DNA of 64,000 bases. Source: Oscillospiraceae bacterium. GTDB lineage: Bacteria > Bacillota > Clostridia > Oscillospirales > Ruminococcaceae. A program made the translations under genes and the position numbers. Where the stretch lies: positions 124,001 through 188,000 of the forward strand of contig JAFRTG010000021.1 of assembly GCA_017427265.1 (NCBI GenBank), given 5' to 3'. Below are positions 1-6,805 of this stretch, in pieces. The first letter of the stretch is position 1. Every line of letters starts with the position of its first letter. The notes beneath the pieces were generated by a model, which did not search any database, was not told the DNA's origin, and worked only from the letters and a program-made list of their open reading frames with translations.

Positions 1-131
1 GATGCGGCTTCAATACACCGCAAGCGATTTTCAAATGGATGCGCGGCGACGCAATGCCCTCGATCGACAACATGGTGATTCTTGCACATCTGCTGGATGT
101 GACCATTGACAAGATCATCATTCTCAATTAA
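1..131 (+). CDS. XRE-family regulator, C-terminal part (cut by window edge)
   Basis: An open frame enters from the left edge (codons from base 3) and stops with TAA at 129-131. The 43 residues seen include QAIFKWMRGDAMPSIDNMV followed by a leucine-rich helix ending in DKIIILN. This is the recognition-helix and last-helix pattern of Cro/C1 (XRE) helix-turn-helix proteins, where a conserved tryptophan precedes the residues that touch DNA. The N-terminus lies outside the window, so length and partners are unknown. A GC-rich hairpin at 138-155 follows the stop and could act as its terminator, although no T-run follows it on this strand. Confidence 0.7.
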   Translation, partial: CGFNTPQAIFKWMRGDAMPSIDNMVILAHLLDVTIDKIIILN

Positions 132-160
132 AATGCTCCGCCCGATTTCGGGCGGCAGAA

Positions 161-185
161 TTCCGCTTCGTCTAACGGCAGGACA
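161..185 (+). pseudogene. tRNA-Gln 5' fragment
   Basis: These 25 bases match the first 25 bases of the intact tRNA-Gln at 429-453 with one difference (C for T at the sixth base). The match covers the 5' acceptor strand and the D arm, then stops abruptly where a GGCAGTGCC repeat (186-222) begins. No anticodon arm follows. It looks like the remnant of a second tRNA-Gln copy broken by an insertion or recombination event. Confidence 0.65.
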
Positions 186-222
186 GCGGGCAGTGCCCGC
201 CTCCATTGATCTAAAGCCTGCC
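186..222 (+). repeat. GGCAGTGCC intergenic repeat, copy 1
   Basis: A short palindrome (GCGGGCAGTGCCCGC) is followed by CTCCATTGATCTAAAG and a second GC-rich stretch. The same order of blocks occurs at 19412-19450 and 29730-29766. This copy abuts the broken tRNA-Gln fragment. Confidence 0.6.
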
Positions 223-253
223 GAAAGATTCTGTTGCTTTGAAAATAAAATAT

Positions 254-329
254 GCCTCTGTAGCTCAGTCGGTAGAGCGCTGGTCTGAAGAACCGGTTGT
301 CGCAAGTTCGATTCTTGCCGGAGGCACCA
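254..329 (+). tRNA. tRNA-Phe (GAA)
   Basis: The 76 bases fold as a complete cloverleaf. The acceptor GCCTCTG pairs with CGGAGGC, the anticodon stem CTGGT/ACCGG holds the loop CTGAAGA with anticodon GAA, and the T arm is GCAAG-TTCGATT-CTTGC. Discriminator A326 is followed by an encoded CCA at 327-329. A palindrome (GCAGGC/GCCTGC, 330-344) follows immediately. Confidence 0.95.
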
Positions 330-428
330 GCAGGCAGTGCCTGCATCCAGAATAATGCTCATGAAGTATTATTTCTGTATCATCATTGTTGGATAATTGA
401 AAATGATTGTTTCACCAATACATGATGC

Positions 429-499
429 TTCCGTTTCGTCTAACGGCAGGACACCGGTCTTTGAAGCCGGGAATGGAAGTTCGAGTCTTCCAGCGGAAA
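429..499 (+). tRNA. tRNA-Gln (TTG)
   Basis: The 71 bases fold as a cloverleaf. The acceptor TTCCGTT pairs with AGCGGAA, the anticodon stem CCGGT/GCCGG carries the loop CTTTGAA with anticodon TTG, and the T arm is GGAAG-TTCGAGT-CTTCC. The CCA end is not encoded; TCC follows the discriminator A499. The D arm and acceptor 5' strand are duplicated at 161-185. Confidence 0.92.
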
Positions 500-533
500 T
501 CCGGCGGCAGCTGAAAAAGCATGACCCGTGCTT

Positions 534-1508
534 TTATTTTACAAGTGTGCTGCCGTCATAAAAATCCAGTATACGGTGGAGCATCAGGTTTCGCAGGAAA
601 GAAAGACGCGCTTCATCTTTGCGTTCCGGTTTTGCCATATAATACAGGTAATGTTCCAGCAGATTAAACAAGTCAAATGTTCTGCCTTCAATTTTGAATT
701 GCGTGAACCCCATCGGGACATATTTGTTCCAGATTTCATCCGGCGTAATATGATTTTTCAGTTTGGTAATGTCAAACAAAGTGCGGGTTTCACAGTTACA
801 GGAAAAGACCGGAGCAAATTCCGGATGCTTCCGCATAAAATCACGCGAATGATATGCCGTATTCGGGAAACGCTTATAATGGTTTGCGACAGCAATCTGC
901 TCCAGGCCGATTTCCTGATAATGCATGGATCGGTTCGGACAGTTGGGGTTGCAGCAGGGATTGACCAGGATTTCACACTTTTCCTTGTGCGGAATCTTTT
1001 CCAGGATATCCGTCTCGTGATTCAGATCATAATCCAGCACGATGATGTGGTAATCCTTTTCAAATTCCGAATAAAGCTGCTCTGCGTCTGTGATGCGCTT
1101 GCAGGTGGAGCTTGTCAGTTTGTAGTTCGGATAATTTTTGCGGATATAATCCTCCAGCAGCGGAGAGAATACAATACATTCATTCAAACCGTTATCTGCC
1201 GCCCGCATAATCATATTGCAGAAGGGATCACTGAGGTGCTTTTCTTCCAGCATCGGATTGGTAAAGGTGAAGCGCAGCGGAATGCCCTTGTCCTGATATG
1301 CTCTGATGACACCGCGGATAAAATTTTTGTCATAGGTTCCGTACTGCAGTCTGCCGCCGTTCCAGATGCTCGGCGGAAAAGCGCCGTAGACAGATGCGAT
1401 TTCTACGCCGTCACGGAATAATTCAGGGCTGCTTTCCAGCATGGAGATGAATAACAGATTAAATCTTGCAAGTCTTGCAAAATCCGGAAGATGAAATCGG
1501 ACTTTCAT
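534..1508 (-). CDS. Uncharacterised protein with Cys cluster, U32-peptidase-like
   Basis: A soluble 324-residue protein with no signal peptide or membrane segment. Around residues 190-200 it carries a cysteine cluster (NPCCNPNCPNRSMHY), and it has a further CNC pair near residue 240. Overall it recalls the TIM-barrel, metal-binding U32 peptidase and UbiU/UbiV-like proteins, but I cannot name a substrate. The start is placed at the ATG at 1508 because GAGGAGG lies 5 bases upstream; an in-frame GTG at 1523 overlaps that ribosome site and is rejected. It is transcribed alone from a consensus promoter at 1551-1579. Confidence 0.6.
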   Translation of the reverse strand: MKVRFHLPDFARLARFNLLFISMLESSPELFRDGVEIASVYGAFPPSIWNGGRLQYGTYDKNFIRGVIRAYQDKGIPLRFTFTNPMLEEKHLSDPFCNMIMRAADNGLNECIVFSPLLEDYIRKNYPNYKLTSSTCKRITDAEQLYSEFEKDYHIIVLDYDLNHETDILEKIPHKEKCEILVNPCCNPNCPNRSMHYQEIGLEQIAVANHYKRFPNTAYHSRDFMRKHPEFAPVFSCNCETRTLFDITKLKNHITPDEIWNKYVPMGFTQFKIEGRTFDLFNLLEHYLYYMAKPERKDEARLSFLRNLMLHRILDFYDGSTLVK

Positions 1509-1550
1509 ATGGTTCCTCCTCACGGTTGTTTTGGATTGTCAGATGTTTAT

Positions 1551-1579
1551 ATTGTATCCGAAATGAGGGATTCTGTCAA
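1551..1579 (-). promoter_or_regulatory. Sigma-A promoter for the 534-1508 gene
   Basis: Read on the minus strand: TTGACA, 17-base spacer, TACAAT, about 40 bases upstream of the ATG at 1508. Confidence 0.8.
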
Positions 1580-1654
1580 GAAAAAAACGAAATTTATCCG
1601 GATGCAGAACGCGCCGCATCTGATATACAAATAAGCATGTGACATCATATACTT

Positions 1655-3181
1655 TTACAGCATCACCGTCCGCGTGGCGATTTGTTCCCGGAAGCGGACA
1701 TCATGCTCAACGAACAGCATGGTCGGCTGATATTTCAGCAAGAGCTGCTCAATCTGCATCCGCGAAAAAACGTCGATGTAATTCAGCGGCTCGTCCCAGA
1801 GGAACAAATGCGCAGGCGTCAGCAGTCCGGCAGCAAGCAGGATTTTCTTTTTCTGTCCTTCGGAGCAGGTTTCCATCGGACGGAAAAGCTGCTCGCGGGA
1901 GAAATCAAGCTGGCGCAGAAGCGTACAGAACAGGCTGCGGTCGAGCTGCCGTTCCTCGCAGAAATCAAACACCGCGCCGCGCAGCCCGGCGGTTTCCTGC
2001 GGTACCGCGGAAATTTTCAGGCCGGACGCGGTTTCAATCAGGCCGGATGCCTGCAGCGTATCGCAGGGTGCAAAGCAGCCGGTTTGTGCCATAATCAGAC
2101 GCAGCAGCGTTGATTTTCCGCAGCCGTTAGCACCGTGCAGCGCAATGCGTTCCCCCTGCCGTATCTGCAGATTCAGTCCGGAGATCACCGGTTCCGGCGC
2201 GTCTGCATACTGCAGCGTGCAGTCCCGCAGCTCAATCAGAAGCTGCCTGTGATGCCGGAGCGGATTCATTTTCAGCTCCGCCGTCTCATCAATATCCTGC
2301 AGCAAACCTTCCTGTTCTTCCAGCTCCCGCCCGATCCGCTTTTCGATCTGCCTGACGCGGCTCTGCATCTTTTTGGTTTTCGCGCCGATGTACGACCGGG
2401 TATTGATCATGCGGTCGGGCTCCTTCACCGGTTCAAAGCCGATCTTGGTGCGCTCATTGCGGTCTGCCCAGTCGGATGCCCGCCGCGCCGCCTGCTTCAG
2501 CTTGCGGATCTCCCTGCGGTGCTTTTCGTTTTCGGCCTCCGCAAAGCGGTCTGCCCGCTGCTTGTTTTCCCACCAGACCGAAAAATTGCCGTTCTGCACG
2601 GAAATCGTTTTGCGGTTCAGCACCAGAACATGATCCGTGCAGGCGTCCAGCAGATCGCGGTCATGAGAAACCAGAATAAAGCCTTTTTTCGATGCGAGAT
2701 ACGCCCGGACAGCCGCCCGCGCTTCCGCATCAAGATGATTGGTCGGCTCGTCAATCAGCAGAAAATCGGTTTCTCCGGAAAACAGAATTGCAAGCAGAAT
2801 TTTTGTACGCTCACCGGGACTCAGCATCCCGAATGGGCGGTAAAGCAGATCAGCCTGCTCCTGCAGCTGTTCCAGCTCGCAGATGATGCGCCACTGCTCA
2901 CAGCCGGGACGGAGCGTCTCGGCAAAATCTGCTGCCTGCTGCTGCATCTGTGCGTCTGTCAGCGCATACGGAAAATACGCAAAACGCACTGAGCTGCTGA
3001 TGGTTCCCTGATAGGGAAGGGCGCCGGTCAACAGCCGCAGAAGCGTTGTTTTGCCCTTGCCGTTTCTGCCGATCAGGCCGAGCTTCCAGTTCGTATCCAG
3101 TGAAAATGAAGCGTGATCGAAAATGCAGTCAAAGCTGCCGTCATAATAAAATGTCAGATCTCTGACGCTGATCTGTGACAT
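1655..3181 (-). CDS. ABC-F ATPase, Lsa-type ribosome protection factor
   Basis: The 508-residue protein has two ABC ATPase domains and no membrane segment, the mark of ABC-F proteins acting on the ribosome. Domain 1 has Walker A GRNGKGKT (about residues 39-46) and IDEPTNHLD. Domain 2 has Walker A GANGCGKS and WDEPLNYIDVF, and the protein ends in an EHDVRF motif. A basic, coiled linker (about residues 190-290) joins them. DTNWKLGLIGRNGKGKTTLL and the WDEPLNY variant match the Lsa/Vga-like resistance group, which displaces lincosamides, streptogramin A and pleuromutilins. ATG 3181 is preferred because AGGAGG sits 7 bases upstream; ATG 3187 is too close to it. The attenuator leader upstream supports drug-inducible expression. 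Resistance itself is inferred. Confidence 0.85.
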   Translation of the reverse strand: MSQISVRDLTFYYDGSFDCIFDHASFSLDTNWKLGLIGRNGKGKTTLLRLLTGALPYQGTISSSVRFAYFPYALTDAQMQQQAADFAETLRPGCEQWRIICELEQLQEQADLLYRPFGMLSPGERTKILLAILFSGETDFLLIDEPTNHLDAEARAAVRAYLASKKGFILVSHDRDLLDACTDHVLVLNRKTISVQNGNFSVWWENKQRADRFAEAENEKHRREIRKLKQAARRASDWADRNERTKIGFEPVKEPDRMINTRSYIGAKTKKMQSRVRQIEKRIGRELEEQEGLLQDIDETAELKMNPLRHHRQLLIELRDCTLQYADAPEPVISGLNLQIRQGERIALHGANGCGKSTLLRLIMAQTGCFAPCDTLQASGLIETASGLKISAVPQETAGLRGAVFDFCEERQLDRSLFCTLLRQLDFSREQLFRPMETCSEGQKKKILLAAGLLTPAHLFLWDEPLNYIDVFSRMQIEQLLLKYQPTMLFVEHDVRFREQIATRTVML

Positions 3182-3212
3182 ATACATTCCTCCTTTGCTG
3201 TCCGGCTCTGCA

Positions 3213-3248
3213 TAAAAAAACAGAGCCGCTTGTTGCCAAACAGCTCTG
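3213..3248 (-). terminator. Attenuator terminator in the ABC-F leader
   Basis: On the minus strand a stem closed by CAGAGC/GCTCTG (3221-3248) is followed by seven T residues. Its loop side holds TTTGGCAAC, which is the exact complement of GTTGCCAAA at 3340-3348, so the upstream segment can compete with terminator formation. Confidence 0.75.
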
Positions 3249-3410
3249 TTATGCTCATAACCCGCCGGACAGAGAACACCTGTCCCTGCCGCAAATTTCG
3301 TATATGCACAAAAAAGAGGTTATGAAAACATAATCCACTTTTGGCAACATGACAAAACCGTGCACGCGGTCTGCGCACACCGATCTGATATTCATGCAAT
3401 CAAAAGCAGA

Positions 3411-3422
3411 TTATCTCTTCAT
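3411..3422 (-). CDS. Three-codon leader ORF (MKR)
   Basis: On the minus strand ATG AAG AGA TAA lies about 30 bases after the promoter -10 and just after a purine-rich GAGAGGTGAGAGG that can serve as a ribosome site. It lies upstream of the antiterminator segment at 3340-3348. Ribosome stalling on a very short leader ORF is an established way to induce ABC-F and other ribosome-drug resistance genes. That this ORF is the sensor is inferred from position only. Confidence 0.45.
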   Translation of the reverse strand: MKR

Positions 3423-3450
3423 CCTCTCACCTCTCTCAGTTGATATTTAT

Positions 3451-3479
3451 ATCATAGCACATTTTTCCGGAAAAGTCAA
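3451..3479 (-). promoter_or_regulatory. Sigma-A promoter for the ABC-F leader
   Basis: Minus strand TTGACT, 17-base spacer ending in TGC, TATGAT. Confidence 0.8.
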
Positions 3480-3531
3480 CTCTGTTTTTTGCAAGCTGTA
3501 ATCTGTTTGCGGAAACAGCCGGAAATGCAAT

Positions 3532-3557
3532 CAGGCAGACTGCACATGCAGCCTGCC
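3532..3557 (-). terminator. Hairpin after the glycosylation operon
   Basis: An inverted repeat CAGGCAGGCTGCA/TGCAGtCTGCCTG lies 10 bases after the GtrA stop on the minus strand. Only a weak T-rich tract follows, so termination is plausible but not certain. Confidence 0.5.
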
Positions 3558-3566
3558 TGAACGGTT

Positions 3567-4037
3567 TTATTGACGGTAAACCCATTTTTTATTGATCAGA
3601 TAATTGACCGGTGTTGTGACCAGAATCTGAATCAGCGGTGCAATCAGCTCTGAGATTTTCAGAACGTCAACCATGAGGTACAGCATTGCATTCCCCAGCA
3701 GGAAGGTAAAACCGTATGAAGCATAAGTTTTGACGATTGTTTTTGTTTTCTCATCCTTCTGCTGAAAAACAAAGTTGCTGTTCCAGAAATAGGAATTCAG
3801 CACGCTCAGCACAAAACCGACACTGTATCCGAGCAGATAGAGCTTTCGGTTCATCAGAACAATCAGATAATAACAGGCGAGTGAAACGACAGCGCTCAAT
3901 GCACCGACCAGACAGAAATCTGCAAATTTTACGATCTTTTCCGCGGTTTCATCGCTCAGCTTATCCCGCAGGATTGCCTTCAGTACAGCCCGCACGATCT
4001 TCTCATACAGCTTCCATAACGAGGACAAAAAACGCAT
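3567..4037 (-). CDS. GtrA-family membrane protein
   Basis: A 156-residue protein with four hydrophobic segments after an amphipathic N-terminus (about residues 36-58, 63-83, 101-122 and 127-146). It carries NSYFWNSNFVFQ and a C-terminal NKKWVYRQ, both typical of GtrA/DPMS family proteins. These are thought to flip or present polyprenyl-linked sugars for cell-surface glycosylation. It is the last gene of an operon and starts 3 bases after the stop of the family 2 glycosyltransferase, its usual partner. The sugar is unknown. Confidence 0.8.
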   Translation of the reverse strand: MRFLSSLWKLYEKIVRAVLKAILRDKLSDETAEKIVKFADFCLVGALSAVVSLACYYLIVLMNRKLYLLGYSVGFVLSVLNSYFWNSNFVFQQKDEKTKTIVKTYASYGFTFLLGNAMLYLMVDVLKISELIAPLIQILVTTPVNYLINKKWVYRQ

Positions 4038-4040
4038 ATT

Positions 4041-4742
4041 TCACCCCTTGTATGTCATCCGCATACGGATCAGACGGAACAGCGTTTTCAGATAGCTGAT
4101 GATAAAGGGCAGCAGCTGCCGTTTGGATTCGCCGAAAAGGCGCTTGTTGAATACAATCGGAATCTCCTCGATCCGGAGATTCTTTTTCTTCAGCTTCAGT
4201 TTCAGCAGAACCTCTTCCAGCACATCATAATTCCGGCAGTCCAGCGAAACCTTTTTCAGCTGGTCGGTTCTGTAAAGCCGGTAATTGGTTGAGATATCCC
4301 TTGCTTTGATGCCGAGTGCAATGCGAAAGACAAAATTCAGCGTTTTCGACATCAGAACCGAAATAAAGGCATCGTTATTTTTTCCGCCTTTCGCGTATCT
4401 CGAACCGATGACCACATCCACGCCGGGGGTCATTTTACGGAAGATATCCGGAAAATATTTCGGATCATGCGAACCGTCACTGTCCAGAATCAGGAATTTG
4501 TCACAGCTTGCTTCCTTGATTCCTTTCTGAAACGCGCCGCCGAAGCCGGGGAGCTCCTGATTGAAATATTTTACGCCAAACTGCCTGCACACCTCTTCTG
4601 TATTATCAAGCGGTTCTGCGGTATCAATCACAAGCACTTCATATTCTTCGCCGATCTTTTTCAGCTGTTCGATGACAGCGGGCAGCATGACCTTCAGATT
4701 CTCGGCCTCTTTGTATGCAAGCAAAACTGCACTGACTGACAT
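4041..4742 (-). CDS. Family 2 glycosyltransferase, polyprenyl-phosphate type
   Basis: The 233-residue cytoplasmic enzyme begins with the GT-A fold strand SVSAVLLAYKEAENL and has the DSDGSHDP motif (about residues 87-94) that binds metal and nucleotide sugar. It resembles DPM1-like dolichol or undecaprenyl-phosphate sugar synthases, which charge a lipid carrier with one sugar. The C-terminus is basic and lacks the extra membrane helices of ArnC/GtrB-type enzymes. The GtrA protein that follows could supply these. It lies 15 bases after the large membrane transferase. Confidence 0.82.
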   Translation of the reverse strand: MSVSAVLLAYKEAENLKVMLPAVIEQLKKIGEEYEVLVIDTAEPLDNTEEVCRQFGVKYFNQELPGFGGAFQKGIKEASCDKFLILDSDGSHDPKYFPDIFRKMTPGVDVVIGSRYAKGGKNNDAFISVLMSKTLNFVFRIALGIKARDISTNYRLYRTDQLKKVSLDCRNYDVLEEVLLKLKLKKKNLRIEEIPIVFNKRLFGESKRQLLPFIISYLKTLFRLIRMRMTYKG

Positions 4743-4757
4743 AATATCACCTACTCT

Positions 4758-6557
4758 TTATTTTTTCGGGGGAACAAAACGGTAAGCCGCAATCCGGTTG
4801 AAATGCGATGTTTCTTCTGTACAGTATTCCGCAGTATATCCGGAAAGCTCTTCAAAATAGGAGACGATCTCCTTTCTCGACCAGTGTTCACCGCTTTCTT
4901 CAAATGCTACCATGGAAAAGAAATCGCTCGGATCATAGGTCTCATAAAAATCGTCCGGCAGGAGCGAGGAAGTGTCAAACACCAGAATGAACGGCTCATT
5001 TCTCTCAAAAATCTTCTGATATTCTGCTTCATGCTCCGGGGTTCTGTAGTAGTCAGACAGCATATATGTTTCATACACATCCGATGCCTGCTCCATCATC
5101 TGGCAGTAAATCGGCATATAAATGGCACCCAGAGGAAGCAGAATGCAGTTTTGTCCTGCTGTATATTCAGAGATCCGGCCGTTATCCGGTGCAGCCGAAA
5201 TCACATACTGCGGATCGCATCTGACATTCTGGAAAACAAGTATGCCGCAGGCGAGCACTGCTGCTCCGATTCTGCAGAACACAGCCCGGAAACGGCGGCA
5301 GCATCCGTGATACAGCATTCTGACAATGCTCACGCCAATGATTAGGACGAACGGGAGGACATGGTACAGATACCGGATGCTGTCCAGACCGAAATCATCA
5401 TACAGAAATTTGGATGAAACCATCACATGAAAGGCCGCACAGGAAATCAGCAGAATCCCGATCTCCGGCCGGAACGCCCAACCTGATTTCTTTCCGTTTT
5501 CTGCATCCTTTCCGGAAGCCTTCCGTTTCCGGAACCATGCAAGAATATTCTTCCGGAAAAGGAACAGCAGCGGCAAAAAGAGCGGTACAATAAACATTAC
5601 CGTAATCCGGACATAGAACATCGCACTCACTGCATCGGCGATCTCAATGCCGGTCAGCGACCTCAGTGCATCCGAAAGGAGCTGCGGGATCTGCTGCCAG
5701 ATATCCGGCTCCTTGGAGTAATGGAATCTGCTGTGAAACAGGTGATCGAATGTCTGCGGAAATGCCGCAAAAGAAAGGCCGATTCCAAGCAGCGCGGACA
5801 GTCCGCTGCCGAAGAGCATCTTCCACTTTTTGCCGGCAAGAAGAACCAGACATGAAAGTGCAGTCACGAAAAATGCGAACGGCAGAAAGAGATGCTGTGT
5901 CATCGCGCCGCCGAAAGCTGTGAGCGCAATGAGCAGCGCATCTCCGGGCTGAAACTTCTCTTTCTCAAAAAGCCGGAACAGTCCCAGAACATAAGCCATT
6001 GTAAAGGCTGCAAGCATTGCATACATGCGCAAAAAGAGAAAGAGTCCCTGCCCTGCGAGCGTAAAGCCCCAGAATATGCAGGTCATCAGGGCGAGCTTTT
6101 TTGACCGGAAGATCTGAATGCACAGCAGATAAAAGCAGATCTGGAATGCAGCAAAGCAAATCAGATTCACGGAAAACGCATACCACCACGAGAATTTCCC
6201 GCAGAACACCGATGAGATTGTATGGATGATTGCATAATGCAGCGGCGGATTGGTATCCATCGCCTGATTGTACCAGACGGAATCGTACCGGAATTTCGTT
6301 TCCTCATTCGTCCGGATATAATCATAGAAATCCTTTCCGGTTAGCCAGACGTCATAATTATCCGGCACCTGAATGTCACTGCCGTACAAATAAGGATGCC
6401 GGAAGCTGTTGGAAAGTCCGTAGGTAAAGAATTCGTCCTCATGGTATCCTGTTTTTTTGAACAGAAATACACATATCAGAAATACGATCTGCAAAAGCAG
6501 TACAAGCCAAAACAGCTTTGACCATAAATCTTTTTCAGCAGTCTGTTTTTTTTCCAT
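4758..6557 (-). CDS. Polytopic membrane glycosyltransferase (GT-C type)
   Basis: A protein of 599 residues with about eight to ten hydrophobic segments from residue 16 to about 440 and a soluble C-terminal region of about 130 residues. The first extracytoplasmic loop has YHEDEFFTYGLSN, the acidic motif expected in GT39/ArnT-like enzymes that take sugar from a polyprenyl phosphate donor. ATG 6557 is chosen because GAGAGGG precedes it by 5 bases; an upstream in-frame ATG at 6626 lies within the promoter. With the two downstream genes it forms a charge-present-transfer pathway for surface glycosylation. Acceptor unknown. Confidence 0.75.
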   Translation of the reverse strand: MEKKQTAEKDLWSKLFWLVLLLQIVFLICVFLFKKTGYHEDEFFTYGLSNSFRHPYLYGSDIQVPDNYDVWLTGKDFYDYIRTNEETKFRYDSVWYNQAMDTNPPLHYAIIHTISSVFCGKFSWWYAFSVNLICFAAFQICFYLLCIQIFRSKKLALMTCIFWGFTLAGQGLFLFLRMYAMLAAFTMAYVLGLFRLFEKEKFQPGDALLIALTAFGGAMTQHLFLPFAFFVTALSCLVLLAGKKWKMLFGSGLSALLGIGLSFAAFPQTFDHLFHSRFHYSKEPDIWQQIPQLLSDALRSLTGIEIADAVSAMFYVRITVMFIVPLFLPLLFLFRKNILAWFRKRKASGKDAENGKKSGWAFRPEIGILLISCAAFHVMVSSKFLYDDFGLDSIRYLYHVLPFVLIIGVSIVRMLYHGCCRRFRAVFCRIGAAVLACGILVFQNVRCDPQYVISAAPDNGRISEYTAGQNCILLPLGAIYMPIYCQMMEQASDVYETYMLSDYYRTPEHEAEYQKIFERNEPFILVFDTSSLLPDDFYETYDPSDFFSMVAFEESGEHWSRKEIVSYFEELSGYTAEYCTEETSHFNRIAAYRFVPPKK

Positions 6558-6627
6558 ATTTTCCCTCTCAGTGCAGTGCGCCCGGCACTGCAGAATCATC
6601 GCTGTACATTGGTACAGTCTTATCAAA

Positions 6628-6656
6628 AGTATAGCATATTTCCGTTAAAAAGTCAA
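6628..6656 (-). promoter_or_regulatory. Sigma-A promoter of the glycosylation operon
   Basis: Minus strand TTGACT, 17 bases ending TATGC, TATACT. The transcribed leader then carries two palindromes (CTGTAC/GTACAG and TGCAGTGC/GCACTGCA at 6572-6592) before the start codon. Confidence 0.8.
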
Positions 6657-6711
6657 TGTTCTAAGTTTTTTTCAAAGATTGCTTTCCGGGCGGCTTTTTT
6701 CTGTTTACCCG

Positions 6712-6740
6712 TTGCATTCCGGCGGGCAGTATGCTATAAT
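6712..6740 (+). promoter_or_regulatory. Sigma-A promoter of the MutS-like gene
   Basis: TTGCAT, 17 bases ending TATGC, TATAAT. It diverges from the glycosylation-operon promoter. Confidence 0.75.
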
Positions 6741-6805
6741 GAAACTGCAATTCCTGTTCAGATAATCCCTGCGCCGAAGCAATCTTTCAGAAAGGAACTG
6801 ATACA

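Larger units (their letters stand above)
3182..3450 (-). promoter_or_regulatory. Attenuating 5' leader of the ABC-F gene
   Basis: About 260 bases lie between the promoter and the start codon with no long gene. In order on the minus strand it holds the MKR ORF, an anti-terminator arm (GTTGCCAAA), a hairpin built on ATTATG/CATAAC, a second GTTATG/CATAAC hairpin, and an intrinsic terminator whose loop complements the first arm. The arrangement predicts mutually exclusive read-through and termination folds. Confidence 0.7.

Noticed and set aside
3154-3399. 81-codon minus-strand ORF across the ABC-F leader
   Set aside because: It overlaps the ABC-F start, runs through the terminator hairpin and has no ribosome site; the region is better explained as a regulatory leader.
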